Source of the DNA: Pseudomonadota bacterium
Lineage (GTDB): Bacteria; Desulfobacterota; Desulfarculia; Desulfarculales; Desulfarculaceae
Reading direction: 5' to 3'
DNA length: 64,000 nucleotides
Assembly: GCA_018819925.1 (NCBI GenBank)
Contig: JAHJPG010000048.1
Span: 1 to 64,000, forward strand
Shown: positions 15,257 to 25,385 of the stretch, piece by piece
Numbering within the stretch: the first letter of the stretch is position 1
How the letters are laid out: each line of letters opens with the position of its first letter
The notes under the pieces: model-generated
What the model saw: the letters and a program-made list of their open reading frames with translations, nothing else
Told to the model about the DNA's origin: nothing
Database searches by the model: none
Position numbers and translations under genes: made by a program

Positions 15257-18064
15257 ATGGACACCTGGACCAACAACGCCTGGATCGTTTCGCTGGTGAG
15301 CGGGTCCCTGTGCTTCACCGCCGCCATTCAATTGTGGCGTTACCGGGGCTCCTGGCCGGTCAAAAGCCTGCTCATCTTGATGCTGTCCCTTTTCTTGTGG
15401 GCGCTGTGCTACGGTCTGGCCCTCAAGCTGCCGACCCTGGGATACAGGGTTCCGTTCGTTTACGCGGGAATGACGGGGATAGCCGCCATCCCGGCGGCCT
15501 TGGCCATGCTGGCCCTGAGCTACTCCCGGCGTTCATCGCTGCTGAACCGCGGTGGCTTGCCCTGGCTTTTCGTCCTGCCGGCGGTGACCGCTGCCCTAAC
15601 CTGGACCAACGAATATCACCATTTTATTTTTGGTCCATTCAGAATCGCCCAGGGCAGCGGGGTGTTGCTGCCAGCCCTGATGCCGGGGTTTTGGGTCCTG
15701 TACGTCGTGTATCCCTCCCTGGTGATAATTGGATGCATCGCAAGCCTGTTAACCTCGCTAACCCACAAGCAGGGCCTGGAAAAACAGGAGATACGGCTTC
15801 TACTTATCGGCCTGATCGTGCCGCCCCTGGTAGCGATTTATTTCTTCGCTCACCTGATCCACCTGCAGTCGCCCGATCCCACGCCAACCTCGTTCGCCTT
15901 CGCCGCCTTGCTGTCCATCTACGCCATATTCCGTTATCGCTCCCCCCACACCTCTGCCCTCGAATCCTCCAGCAAATACATCGAATTGGATTTCAAAATC
16001 CAAGTGGTGCGGGCCCTGACCGTGGTTTTGATCCCCACGTTCACTTATTTCACGGCAATCAATTTAAACGCCGGATGGTTTTTCGCGGGCGTCATAGACA
16101 TCTTGTTCCTGGTCACCATAATCGTTTTCGCCACTCTGATCGTTAATTCCGCCTCCCCCGAGGCCACCAATCGCTTGTTCAAATTTGCCGTGGCCCTTTC
16201 CGTGGGCCTGCTTTGGGCTCTATGCATTTACTTTTTAAGCCGTGATCTTGGCAGCGGCACCATCTTGTGGTCGCTGACCATACCCTTGTTTTGCCTTCTG
16301 GCCCTGGGCCCTAATTGGGGCCTGGTTATGTCCTTGGCGTATCAGGCCGTATCCGTGGCGGCCAGCTACATCATGGGAAGTTTCGACTCGGTGTATTTCT
16401 CCAGCTTCGGCGTTCGTTACGTCGTGGTCTACCTGATCCTGGCCATCAGCTTGTTCTACTTGGACAAAAAGCGCCTGGAATTTTTGCGAAAAACCACCAG
16501 CCAAAGGGACTCCCTGTTGGATTCGGACCGGCGCTACCGCTGGGCCACGGAATCGGGCGCGGTGGGGGTGTGGGACCTGGACGCCGCCGGGCAAAAAATG
16601 GACCTGGACCAAAACATCTTCAAAATACTGGGCTACGAGTCGTGGTTGCGGATATCCAGCCTCCCGGAGTTGTTGGAACTGTGTCCAGAGTCCAACCGGC
16701 CCCAAGCGCGGCTAGACTGGCGATCCCTGATCGGCGCCGGCATGGAGAGGGCTTCCTTTGAAATGCCCCTGCTGCACCGCCAAGGCGGCACAAGTTGGTT
16801 CTTGATACGCGGCCAGATGGTGGAAGGCGTGGGGGAACACGCAAACTCGATTTTCGGCACTATCACGGACATCACCGAACGCAAGCGTGCCGACGAGGAC
16901 AGGGCCCTTCTGGAAGCCCAACTGAGGCACTCCCAAAAGATGGAAGCGGTGGGCACCCTGGCCGGGGGCATCGCCCATGAGTTCAACAACCTGCTGGCCG
17001 CCATCATGGGCTATGCCGAACTGGCCCAAGACAAAGCCGAGGGGCAGCCTGAGTTGAGCGAAAACCTCGACCAGATCACCATGGCCAGCCGACGGGCCCG
17101 GGACCTCATAAGCCAGTTGCTCACCTTTAGCCGCAAGGACGTCCCCGAAGTCAGGCCCTTGGAGATCAACAACGAGATACTGGCCAGCCAACAGATGCTG
17201 CGCCGGTTGCTTCCCCGCGCGGTGACAATTAAAACCAATTTGGCCCCTGACCTGAAAATGGTCGAGGCGTCGGTGAGCCATGTAAATCAGTTGTTGGTAA
17301 ACTTGGTGAGCAACGCGGCCCACGCCATGCCCGAAGGGGGCACCCTGAGCATATTCACCAAAAACGTCACGGCCGCCGGCCTGCCCTGCTCCACTTGCGG
17401 GGAAACCATGTTCGGGGATTATGTCCGCCTGACGGTGGCGGACACGGGCCATGGCATGGACCAAGAAACCGTGCAAAGAATCTTCGAGCCCTTCTTCACC
17501 ACCAAGGAAGTCGGTTCGGGGACCGGGCTGGGACTGTCGGTGGTGCATGGCATAATCAGGAGCTACCACGGCCACACCATTTGCCAGAGCGAGGAGGGCC
17601 GGGGAACCACCTTCCTGGTGTATTTGCCGGCCTATGTGGCCGGGCTGGACCAGCCCCAGCCAAGCGAGGCCGACAGCGCCCCCTTGCCCGGCGGCAGCGA
17701 AACCATCCTTTTGGTGGACGATGAAAACTTCTTATGCGAGATGGGCCGCCAATCCCTGACTGGCATGGGATACCACGTACTCACCGCCGAGAGCGGCGAA
17801 GCGGCCCTGAGCATCTACAAGAAAAAGGCGAAAAGCATCAGCCTGGTGGTGCTGGACTTGGGCATGCCCGGCATGGGCGGGCAAAAATGCTTGCGCGCCC
17901 TGCGCGAACTCAATCCCCGGGCCAAGGTTGTCGTGCTCAGCGGCTACACCGCCGGCGATCACCAAAAAAAGGCCATGGCCTCGGGGGCCGCCGCTTTCCT
18001 GACCAAACCGGCTCCCAAGGACCAACTTCTGCGCACCGTGCGTGCGGTCTTGGATGGCCAGTAG
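15257..18064 (+). CDS. Membrane hybrid histidine kinase with PAS, HisKA/HATPase and receiver domains
   Basis: About 935 aa from ATG 15257 (the track begins at an upstream TTG). The N-terminal half has two groups of hydrophobic segments (about residues 10-230 and 255-395), the first resembling the 7TM sensor region of histidine kinases. A PAS domain spans about 430-545. The HisKA phospho-acceptor is in [11 protein letters not shown] (near residue 575), followed by the N-box VSNAAHAMP and G-boxes ADTGHGM and GTGLGLS. A C-terminal receiver has the phospho-Asp in VVLDLGMPG. No partner regulator is adjacent. The 218-bp upstream gap has several TTGACT-like elements but no clear promoter. Confidence 0.93.
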   Translation: MDTWTNNAWIVSLVSGSLCFTAAIQLWRYRGSWPVKSLLILMLSLFLWALCYGLALKLPTLGYRVPFVYAGMTGIAAIPAALAMLALSYSRRSSLLNRGGLPWLFVLPAVTAALTWTNEYHHFIFGPFRIAQGSGVLLPALMPGFWVLYVVYPSLVIIGCIASLLTSLTHKQGLEKQEIRLLLIGLIVPPLVAIYFFAHLIHLQSPDPTPTSFAFAALLSIYAIFRYRSPHTSALESSSKYIELDFKIQVVRALTVVLIPTFTYFTAINLNAGWFFAGVIDILFLVTIIVFATLIVNSASPEATNRLFKFAVALSVGLLWALCIYFLSRDLGSGTILWSLTIPLFCLLALGPNWGLVMSLAYQAVSVAASYIMGSFDSVYFSSFGVRYVVVYLILAISLFYLDKKRLEFLRKTTSQRDSLLDSDRRYRWATESGAVGVWDLDAAGQKMDLDQNIFKILGYESWLRISSLPELLELCPESNRPQARLDWRSLIGAGMERASFEMPLLHRQGGTSWFLIRGQMVEGVGEHANSIFGTITDITERKRADEDRALLEAQLRHSQKMEAVGTLAGGIAHEFNNLLAAIMGYAELAQDKAEGQPELSENLDQITMASRRARDLISQLLTFSRKDVPEVRPLEINNEILASQQMLRRLLPRAVTIKTNLAPDLKMVEASVSHVNQLLVNLVSNAAHAMPEGGTLSIFTKNVTAAGLPCSTCGETMFGDYVRLTVADTGHGMDQETVQRIFEPFFTTKEVGSGTGLGLSVVHGIIRSYHGHTICQSEEGRGTTFLVYLPAYVAGLDQPQPSEADSAPLPGGSETILLVDDENFLCEMGRQSLTGMGYHVLTAESGEAALSIYKKKAKSISLVVLDLGMPGMGGQKCLRALRELNPRAKVVVLSGYTAGDHQKKAMASGAAAFLTKPAPKDQLLRTVRAVLDGQ

Positions 18065-18101
18065 GCCCGGCTAACATGAGACATCGCGGAAGCGCAACCG
18101 C

Positions 18102-18515
18102 CTAGAGCACGCCCTCGTTCTCATAGACGTTGGCGATGCAGCACAAAAAGCGCCCCACCTGGCTGGCGCTCTGGTTCTTCATGCCGTGGGGCTCCATGGA
18201 AGGGATGTAGATGCTCGAACCGGGCCCGCACACCTGGGTGTCGGTCAGCTCGTCGCTATCGGCGTCATAGCCATGGCACTCGAAGGTGCCCTCCAGGATG
18301 TACATGGTCTGGTGATAGAAGTGGTTGTGGATGGGGATCTCGCCGCCGGGCTGGGCAGTGAAGAGCCTCAGGCCGTACTCCGGCGATCCGTGGCCGTCGT
18401 CGCCGCACTTGGACAGCCAGCGCACGCTGATACCCTTGACCTCGTACATCTTGCCCCGGTAGGGGAACTGCTCAATTTTGATGTCCTGGGCATCCAGGGC
18501 CTTTATCGCCTCCAT
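18102..18515 (-). CDS. Cupin-domain protein
   Basis: A 137-aa protein with a single cupin: PIHNHFYHQTMYILEG provides the metal-binding His/Glu set and a second motif contains MEPHGMKN. Acidic with several Cys residues. It converges on the hybrid kinase gene and lies upstream of nothing else on its strand except ftsH, 58 nt away. No substrate can be inferred. Confidence 0.85.
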   Translation of the reverse strand: MEAIKALDAQDIKIEQFPYRGKMYEVKGISVRWLSKCGDDGHGSPEYGLRLFTAQPGGEIPIHNHFYHQTMYILEGTFECHGYDADSDELTDTQVCGPGSSIYIPSMEPHGMKNQSASQVGRFLCCIANVYENEGVL

Positions 18516-18573
18516 GCCGCCTGACTACTCCTCTGTGGATAATTTATGTATGTTTATCGCGCTGGCAGGAGAC

Positions 18574-20444
18574 CTATGCCTCCGGCGCTTGCTCCGGGGC
18601 GGCCTGGGCCTCGAGCGGCGGCGGGGGTGCGGGCAGATCGCCGGCGGCCTCGGCCTTGACCAGCTCGTCGAACTCCTTGCCCTCGATGATCTCTGCGGTG
18701 AGCAGGCGTTGGGCCACGTTCTCCAATAGCTCACGGTGCTTGCCAAGCAGGTTCTCCACCCTCTGCTCGTGATCCTCCATGAAGCGCCTTAGCTCTTCGT
18801 CCAATGCGGCGGCGGTGGCCTCGGAGTATTCCGCCTGAGGCGGGGCGAAAGTGGAGTCCTGGGGGATGAACACCGGCTGGTTGCGGCGGCTGTAGGTCAC
18901 CGGGCCCAGGGTGGTGCCCATGCCGTATTGGGTGATCATGGCCCGCACCAAATCGGTGGCCCGTTGCAGGTCGTTGGCCGCGCCGGTGGAGCCCTCGCCG
19001 AAGACAAGTTGCTCCGCCACCCGGCCCCCCAGCATCACCTGCACCTTGCCTTCCAGCTCGCTGGTGCTCATCAGGTAGCGGTCCTCGGTGGGGCGTTGTT
19101 CGGTGTAGCCCAGGGCGGCAATGCCCCGGGGAATGATGGAAATCTTATGCACCTTGTCGGCATTGGGGGTGAAGGCGGCCACCAGGGCGTGGCCGGTCTC
19201 ATGATAGGCCACCCTCTTTTTCTCCTCGGCGTTGATCACTCGGTTCTTTTTCTCCAGGCCGCCCACGATGCGGTCCACCGCCTCGTCCAGATCGGCCATG
19301 GTCACATCGTCGCGGTTGGCCCGGGCGGCCAGGAGGGCCCCCTCGTTGAGGATGTTCTCCAAATCGGCCCCCGAGAGCCCCGGGGTGCGCTGGGCCAGGG
19401 CCCTGAGGTTCACGTCCTTGGACAACACGATGCGTTTGGCATGCACCTCCAGAATCGCCAGGCGGCCGTTGAGGTCGGGTTTGTCCACCAGCACCTGGCG
19501 GTCGAAACGCCCGGCCCTGAGCAGGGCCGCGTCCAGAATCTCCGGGCGGTTGGTGGCGGCCATGATGATGACCCCCACTCGGGGATCGAAACCGTCCATC
19601 TCCACCAAAAGTTGCTGCAAGGTCTGCTCGCGCTCGTCGTGGCCGCCCATCATGCCCATTCCCCGGGCCTTGCCCAAGGCGTCCAACTCATCGATGAACA
19701 CGATACAGGGGGCCTTTTCCCTGGCCTGCTTGAACAGGTCGCGCACCCGGGCCGCGCCCATGCCCACGAACAGCTCCACGAACTCCGAACCGCTGATGGA
19801 GAAAAAGGGCACTCCGGCCTCGCCAGCCACCGCCCGGGACAGCAAGGTCTTGCCGGTGCCCGGAGGTCCCACCAAAAGCACGCCCTTGGGCATGCGCCCC
19901 CCCAAGCGGCTGAACTTCTCCGGGGTGCGCAAGAATTGGACGATCTCTTCCAGCTCCCCCTTGGCCTCATCCACCCCGGCCACGTCTACAAAGCGGGTGG
20001 GGATGTCCTCTTCGGCAAAGATCTTGGCCTTGTTGCCGGCGAAGTTCATGACCCCCTGGCCCGGGCCCATGCGCTTCATCATGAAGTACCACACCCCCAG
20101 GAACAGGAGGATGGGCACCATCCAGGAAAACAGGCTGCGCAAAAAGGTGGATTCGATCTCGCCGCGAAACTCGACCTCGTGCCCCTGTAGCTCCTTGGCC
20201 AGATCAGGCGAAACCCGCACCGTAGTAAAGTTTATTTCGCTGCCTTGTCGTCGATCATCTTGCCGGTGATGCGGTCCTTGCCGATGGCGATCTCTTTCAC
20301 TTTGTCGGCACGCACCTGATCCAGAAATTTGCTGTAGGGAACCTGCTTGGGGCCGATCTGGCTGGAGATCAGGTTGTTCAGGATCAGCACGAACCAGATG
20401 CCCAGCAGCACGTACCAGATCGAAAATTTGTGGTGTTTTTCCAA
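18574..20444 (-). CDS. ftsH: ATP-dependent zinc metalloprotease FtsH, reading frame broken by a 1-nt shift
   Basis: Two frames together make one near full-length FtsH (about 620 aa). Frame A (TTG start at 20444, stop at 20232) encodes the N-terminal membrane helix and start of the periplasmic domain, up to KMIDDKAAK. Frame B continues with INFTTVRV, a second membrane helix ([21 protein letters not shown]), Walker A GPPGTGKT, Walker [10 protein letters not shown], the second region of homology and the zinc site HETGH. A -1 shift at GCGAAATAA would join them, equal to one A missing from a run of As. It may be a sequencing error, a real mutation or programmed slippage. The track ORF starting at 20523 reads out-of-frame nonsense upstream of the junction. 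Confidence 0.85.
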
Positions 20445-20578
20445 CCGAAACCGTCCCTTTCCCCGGCTGAGGCTTTCGCCACCGGGCCGCCACCCGCAGC
20501 CCCGCCGGGGTCACAGTGAACAACTATTTGTTATCAGGTTACTATCAGGATGAATCTTGGTCAATAGCCGCGCCGATC

Positions 20579-21772
20579 TCAGGCACGGCGGCCCCACGCC
20601 CCGAAGATCGGGTCCGAGTCGAGGTATTCGAGGTAGTGGCGGTCGTCGGCCGGCCGGGGCCAACCCCGCTGGCTCAAAGTGCCCAACTCATCCATGGACC
20701 CGCTTTCGATAAAGTATTCCAGCACCAGGCCCAGCCGCTCGAAGTCGTGCAGTTCCTTCCACAAGCGCACCGCCTTGGGCGGAAAAAAACGGTTGGAAAA
20801 GGTCATGGCCATAACCCCGCCGGGCCGCAGCACCCGAGCCGCTTCCCCAAACACCTCCTGGGGCTGAGTGAGGTATTCCACGCTCACCGTGCAGATCACC
20901 GCGTCGAAGGACTCATCTTCAAAGGGCAGCCGGGGGTCCTGGTTGAGGTCATGCACCTCCGCGCGGCCCACCCGGGGGTTGGCCTCCATCTCTTCCCGGT
21001 TCAGCCCCAAGCCAACCACCTCGGCCAGTTCCAGTCCTGGCGGCAGGTGGCTCTGATAGCTGCTCATCAGGTCCAAGACCCGCGAACCGGGGGAGATCAG
21101 CCGGCCGTAGAGCTGGGCCACGTTGGCGCTGGCCTGGGAGTCCAGATGCCCAACCAAGCGGGGTTTCTCATAAAAAACCGCGTCCGGGTCTTCGTCCTCC
21201 CGCAGCAGGGCGTCGCCGCCCAAAAAGTCGGTGGCCTGGCCTCCGGCCCTGGCCTGCATGCCCGGTCCGGCGCAGAGCCGGGCCATCCAGTCCACCCCTT
21301 GCCCCGTAATCTTTTCCGGCGGCAACTCGGCCTGCTCCACGGTTACTTTCAGCTTGAGCGGATAGCCGGCCAGGGGGTGGTTGAGGTCGGCCATCAGGCC
21401 GTGGCGCTCGGCGGCCAAACAGCGGAACGGCTCGTTGCTGCCGGGCGAAACCCCAGGAACCCCCGAGAGCAGGCGGCGGGGATAGAAGCGCCCCAGGCGG
21501 GGAAAAAAGGAGCCGCCCGCGAACTGCTCCAAGGGCACCTGGCGCACCAGATCCGGGGAGCGGCCGGGCACCGACTCGGCCGGGGTCAGTTCCAACTCCA
21601 CGCTCCGGCCGTCTTCCTGGCCCTTCAAGGCATCCAACAGCCGAGGCGGCAGCATGTCGCCCCAAAGATCCGCCGGAGCGTACATCAGTTCCCGGTGGCC
21701 GGCGTCCGGGCCGTCCCAGGACATCTCCAGAATCAGGCCGGCCGCGCCCCTGGGGTCCACCACGCCGCTCAT
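20579..21772 (-). CDS. Fusion of a SlyD-like (FKBP-type) domain and a class I SAM methyltransferase
   Basis: A 397-aa protein. The N-terminal 165 residues look like a diverged SlyD/FKBP peptidyl-prolyl isomerase: ELMYAP..., a PPRLLDALKGQ segment and the family-typical DLNHPLAGYPLKLKVTV ending. The C-terminal part (about 215-390) is a type-11 methyltransferase with VLDLMSSY as motif I, LPFEDESFDAVICTVSVEYL and RVLRPGGVMAM. The start overlaps the yceI stop (ATGA), so the pair is coupled. The combination is unusual; substrate unknown. Confidence 0.8.
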   Translation of the reverse strand: MSGVVDPRGAAGLILEMSWDGPDAGHRELMYAPADLWGDMLPPRLLDALKGQEDGRSVELELTPAESVPGRSPDLVRQVPLEQFAGGSFFPRLGRFYPRRLLSGVPGVSPGSNEPFRCLAAERHGLMADLNHPLAGYPLKLKVTVEQAELPPEKITGQGVDWMARLCAGPGMQARAGGQATDFLGGDALLREDEDPDAVFYEKPRLVGHLDSQASANVAQLYGRLISPGSRVLDLMSSYQSHLPPGLELAEVVGLGLNREEMEANPRVGRAEVHDLNQDPRLPFEDESFDAVICTVSVEYLTQPQEVFGEAARVLRPGGVMAMTFSNRFFPPKAVRLWKELHDFERLGLVLEYFIESGSMDELGTLSQRGWPRPADDRHYLEYLDSDPIFGAWGRRA

Positions 21773-22359
21773 TGGGGCCTCGCCAGTTCCAGGTGCAAAA
21801 ACAGGTTCACCCGATTGCCCACCAGGCCCTTTTGGTAATAGCCTCCGTCGCCCACGTGGTAGTCCAGGCGCTCCAGGGAAAAGCCGCCCTGGAAGCCCAT
21901 TAGCACCTGGGCTTTGTTCCTGGGGTTGGGCTTGGTTCCCAAATGGGTGAAAACGATCTCCACCGGCCGGGTGACGTCCTTCATGGTCAGGCGTCCCCGG
22001 ACCACGTATTCATTGTCGCCCCGCTTGGTGAAGCCCTCACTCGCGAAACGAATCACCGGATAGCGGGTGGCGTCAAAAAAGTCGGCGCTCTTCAGGTGCC
22101 GGTCCCGGGCATCCACCCCGGTGTCGATGCTGTCGACCTGGATGTTCAGTTCCACCCTGCTGTTGGACAAATCCTCGGGGCTGAAGAAAATCTTGCCGTC
22201 GAACTTTTTGAATTGGCCCATCACCGGGGCGAAGACGTGCTTGACGGTGAAGACGATCTGACAGTGGGGCGGGTCAAAGCTCCACTGGGGCGCGGCCAGG
22301 GCAGGGGGGGCCAGGCCCATAATCAAGGCCAGGGCCAGGATAAGGCGCGGGACTTTCAT
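21769..22359 (-). CDS. YceI-family periplasmic lipid-binding-like protein
   Basis: About 196 aa from ATG 22359, which has GGGAGG 4 nt upstream and opens directly into a signal peptide (MKVPRLILALALIMG...ALA). The track start 30 nt upstream is less likely. Motifs of the YceI lipocalin-like family: WSFDPPHCQIVFTVKH, GVDARDRHLKSADFFD, YPVIRF and GRLTMKDVTRPV. Homologues bind polyisoprenoids or amphiphiles in the periplasm. Coupled to the downstream SlyD-methyltransferase gene. Confidence 0.92.
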   Translation of the reverse strand: MKVPRLILALALIMGLAPPALAAPQWSFDPPHCQIVFTVKHVFAPVMGQFKKFDGKIFFSPEDLSNSRVELNIQVDSIDTGVDARDRHLKSADFFDATRYPVIRFASEGFTKRGDNEYVVRGRLTMKDVTRPVEIVFTHLGTKPNPRNKAQVLMGFQGGFSLERLDYHVGDGGYYQKGLVGNRVNLFLHLELARPQ

Positions 22360-22436
22360 GCCGCCTCCCAACGTGTGAGTTATTTTCATGCCTTAAATTA
22401 TGAGGCCTGCGGCCGGCCGAAACCAGGGTTCAAGAC

Positions 22437-23774
22437 TCAACCGGCCACGGCCCGCACCATGAAGAAGCAGTCTCGGTCGGCCCGGCCCACATAGCCGCCG
22501 GCCAGGCTCACATACCAGGCGGCCAGGGGGGTGGCCCAGTCGGCGGACCACAGGCGCTGGGCCAAGGGGTCCAGCAAAGGCGGCCCGCAAAACCCCTCCG
22601 GCCCCTGGGGAGGCCCCAGCAGGGAGATAAGCTCCTGGGCGGTGGGCAAACGCCAATCACCCCGGCCCCCCAGGCGGCGCAGACTCAGGGCCCGCACATA
22701 GGCCGGGGCCTGCTCCCAGGTCAGGGGTTGGGGCGAGCACCCTCGCTGCCACAGCAGGCCGGTGGCCAAATCGCGCGCCACGCCGGGCTCATACTCTTGC
22801 AAGCGCCGCCGGGGCCATCGCTCGGGCCGCATGAGCAAATCCAAACCAAGGGCCTGGCGGGCCTGGGACAAACGGATGCGCACCGGCTCGCTGCGGGGCA
22901 TCACGACAGACTCCGAAGCGGCCTGAGCCTCGGCGCGGGTTGGCCACCCGGCGCACACCGCCTCGCGCCGCCGCTCCCAATCCCGGGCCAAGCCATCCAG
23001 GGCCCGGGCCATGTCCTGGGCCAAGGCGAAGCGCCGCTCCGGGTCGGGGTCCGTGGCCCGGGCCAGGAAGGCGTCCCAGGCCTGGTCCGCCTGGGGAGCC
23101 AGGGCCGAGGCGGGCGGGCCCTCCTCCCGGGGCAATTGGCCGGTGAGCAGGCGGAACAGGCTCACCCCCAAGGCGTAGAGGTCGGCCCGCTGGTCCGCCT
23201 TGAGGGGGTCGGCCTCCTGCTCCGGGGCGGCGTAGGCTGGAGAGCCCAGCACAAGATTGGCCGGGCCGCTGAAGCTTTCACCCCGGCGGCGGCTCAGGCC
23301 CAGATCGCCCAGGCGCACCCAGCCCTCGTCGCCCAGCAGGAGGTTGGCCGGCTTGAGGTCCCGGTGCACCACCCCGGCTTGGTGCAGGGCGGCCAGACCG
23401 GCCAGGGTCTGCTGGCCATAGGCGATGACCTGCTCCAGGCCCAGGGGACGGCTGGGGTCTTCCAAGCGGGGCCCCTCGCCGGCAAGCTCGGCCAGGCCGA
23501 GGCAGAAATGCTCCATGACGTAGTAGGTGGGGGCCTTTGGATGCACGGCCAGCACCCGCACCAGGTTGGGATGCTTGAGCCGGGCCAGGGTCTGGGCCTC
23601 GCCCAGGAAGCGGGCGAGCAGTTCATCGCGCCCCAGCAGGGCCTCCAATTCGGGGCGGGGCCGGAAAAGCTTCATGGCCCGCACCGGGCCGCCGTCCATG
23701 CGCACCTTGTACACCCGGGATATGCCCCCCCGGCCCAGCAGGCCCAGCACCTGGTATCCGTCTATGAGCTTCAT
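22437..23774 (-). CDS. Serine/threonine protein kinase with C-terminal Lcl/DUF1566-like domain
   Basis: A 445-aa protein. Kinase domain residues 1-270: P-loop LGRGGISRVYKV, VAIK-equivalent Lys in RAMKLF, HRDLKPAN catalytic loop, DLGLS in place of DFG, and SPAYAAPEQ activation segment. No transmembrane helix. Residues about 325-445 resemble the DUF1566 (Lcl C-terminal) domain: DLATGLLWQRG, TWEQAPAYV, GDWRLPTAQELISL and a FFMVRAV ending; this domain may bind ligands or target proteins. It lies 8 nt from a phosphoesterase gene on the same strand. Confidence 0.88.
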   Translation of the reverse strand: MKLIDGYQVLGLLGRGGISRVYKVRMDGGPVRAMKLFRPRPELEALLGRDELLARFLGEAQTLARLKHPNLVRVLAVHPKAPTYYVMEHFCLGLAELAGEGPRLEDPSRPLGLEQVIAYGQQTLAGLAALHQAGVVHRDLKPANLLLGDEGWVRLGDLGLSRRRGESFSGPANLVLGSPAYAAPEQEADPLKADQRADLYALGVSLFRLLTGQLPREEGPPASALAPQADQAWDAFLARATDPDPERRFALAQDMARALDGLARDWERRREAVCAGWPTRAEAQAASESVVMPRSEPVRIRLSQARQALGLDLLMRPERWPRRRLQEYEPGVARDLATGLLWQRGCSPQPLTWEQAPAYVRALSLRRLGGRGDWRLPTAQELISLLGPPQGPEGFCGPPLLDPLAQRLWSADWATPLAAWYVSLAGGYVGRADRDCFFMVRAVAG

Positions 23775-23782
23775 GGCAGGCC

Positions 23783-24511
23783 CTATAGCAAACGGGTGGC
23801 GTTGAACTCGGGCAGGCCCAGGCGGCGAATCTTGTCCACCGTGGTCTGCACTTCATAGGGCACGCAGCGCACCTCCAGGGTGCCGGCCTGTTGATCCACG
23901 ATGACGTACTTGGCCCGGTTGTCGCCGTCCCGGGGCTGGCCCACCGCGCCCACGTTCACCAGGTAGCGGTCGCCCGCCTTGAGTTGGCGCGCCCCCTCGC
24001 CCAGTTTGAGGCGCTCCAGGCCGCCCAGGGCGGGCATGTGGGCCAGGGCCAGCTCGTGGGTGTGGCCCACCAGGCACAGGGGCTCGTCGATGAGGTCCAT
24101 GCGCCTGAGAATCTCTTGCCGGTCCAGCTGGAAGTAATAGGTGCGGGGCGAATCCGGCGGCGCGCCGTGCACCAGGCGGCAGTCGTCCAGCACCAGAAAG
24201 GTGGGCAGAGCGGCCAGCCACTCCAGGGAGGCTGGACTGAGCAGGTCCATGCTCTGCTCCAGGGAGCGCCGGGCGGTGGGGTTGAACCAGGCCAACTCTC
24301 CCCGCTTGCTCAGACCCAACTCGTGATTGCCCACGACGCTGGCCAGGCCCAACTCCCGGGTGAGTTCCACGCAGGCCTCGGGGTCGGGCCCATAGCCCAC
24401 GATGTCGCCCAGAAGAGCGATCCGGTCCGCCCCGGCCGTCTCCACATCGGCCAAAACCGCCGTGTAGGCCTCCAGGTTTCCGTGAATGTCGCTCAAGACC
24501 GCCAAGCGCAT
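23783..24511 (-). CDS. Calcineurin-like metallophosphoesterase
   Basis: A 242-aa protein with all metallophosphoesterase motifs: SDIHGN, GDIVGYGPDP, VGNHE, and GHTH, arranged as in the YfcE/DUF-type phosphodiesterase group. The dinuclear metal site should be intact. Upstream of the Ser/Thr kinase by 8 nt and downstream of a GT9 gene by 10 nt, so all three are likely cotranscribed. Substrate unknown; the kinase context raises but does not prove a phosphoprotein or cyclic-nucleotide role. Confidence 0.92.
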   Translation of the reverse strand: MRLAVLSDIHGNLEAYTAVLADVETAGADRIALLGDIVGYGPDPEACVELTRELGLASVVGNHELGLSKRGELAWFNPTARRSLEQSMDLLSPASLEWLAALPTFLVLDDCRLVHGAPPDSPRTYYFQLDRQEILRRMDLIDEPLCLVGHTHELALAHMPALGGLERLKLGEGARQLKAGDRYLVNVGAVGQPRDGDNRAKYVIVDQQAGTLEVRCVPYEVQTTVDKIRRLGLPEFNATRLL

Positions 24512-24521
24512 AATTATAAAT

Positions 24522-25385
24522 TTAACACAGCCCGGCGTCCGGCGGGGTCAGATCGACATACGGGGCCTCCAGCGCGCCCAAAACCCGGGCCCTGGGCCCT
24601 TGCGGCGACCAGAGACGGGGATCGCTGGCCTGGAACACGGCCAGGGTGGGGGCGCCCAGGGACGCGGCCAAGTGGGTCACCCCGCTGTCCGCCCCCAGGA
24701 AGAGGGAAGCGCCCATGATACGCCGGGCCAGATCGGCGATGGGCGGGTCGGCCAGGATCTGGTGGGGGACGCCCCCAAGGGCCTGGGCCAGTTGGTCACG
24801 ATAGGCCGGCTCCTCGGCGGGGCCCAGCACCAGGGTGAGCGAGCCTCGCCCTTGGTGCAGGCGGCGGGCCAGTACGGCGCAAAGTTCCGGGGCCAGGCGC
24901 TTGGCCTTGCCCCCGCTACCCGGGGCCAGCATTGCCCCGCTGGAGCGCACCGGAGCCTCCAGGCGGGGCGGCAGGGGGCGGCCCGGGCCACCCAGGCCCA
25001 GCCGCTCCAATTGCTCCACCTGCCAGGCGGCCACTTGCGGGTAGCGCCCCCGGGGCGGGCGGGTGGCCACGGTTTCCACCTGGGGCACGGCGGAGGCCAG
25101 ATTGGCCAAAAGGACGGCATCGGGCGCGGCGGCGAAGACCAGCGCCCGGTCAAAACCGCCCAGCCAACTTTGCAAAGAGGGTTCCATCTCTGAGGCGAAC
25201 AGTGAGGCGAAACGGGCCGCTTCGCGCTCATGCACCCGTTCGGGAAGCAGGATAAGCCGTCCCCACTCACCCCTGCCCCAAAGATGCAGGGGCCCCAGGG
25301 CCGCCAAGCGGCCCAGGGCGGGCCAGGAGAGCACGAAGTCGCCCAAGGCCCCCAGGTGCAGAGCCAGGGTGGAGCCCATCGCCAC
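24522..25385 (-). CDS. Glycosyltransferase family 9 (heptosyltransferase-like)
   Basis: A 287-aa protein with the GT-B layout of ADP-heptose:LPS heptosyltransferases: an N-terminal L-x-L-G-A-L-G-D-F-V-L-S-W-P motif, MLAPGSGGKAKRL mid-protein, and FLGADSGVTHLAASLGAPTLAVF with the nucleotide-sugar-binding loop. Shorter than WaaC/WaaF (about 320-350 aa). It starts at GTG 25385 or ATG 25379, immediately after the reductase stop, so it is probably translationally coupled. Likely role in LPS core assembly at the inner membrane. Confidence 0.88.
   Translation of the reverse strand: MAMGSTLALHLGALGDFVLSWPALGRLAALGPLHLWGRGEWGRLILLPERVHEREAARFASLFASEMEPSLQSWLGGFDRALVFAAAPDAVLLANLASAVPQVETVATRPPRGRYPQVAAWQVEQLERLGLGGPGRPLPPRLEAPVRSSGAMLAPGSGGKAKRLAPELCAVLARRLHQGRGSLTLVLGPAEEPAYRDQLAQALGGVPHQILADPPIADLARRIMGASLFLGADSGVTHLAASLGAPTLAVFQASDPRLWSPQGPRARVLGALEAPYVDLTPPDAGLC

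Noticed and set aside
20445-20523. Upstream extension of the large ftsH ORF (MFTVTPAGL...)
   Set aside because: This is the wrong frame; the true N-terminus is in the short ORF 20232-20444, which has the membrane helix typical of FtsH.
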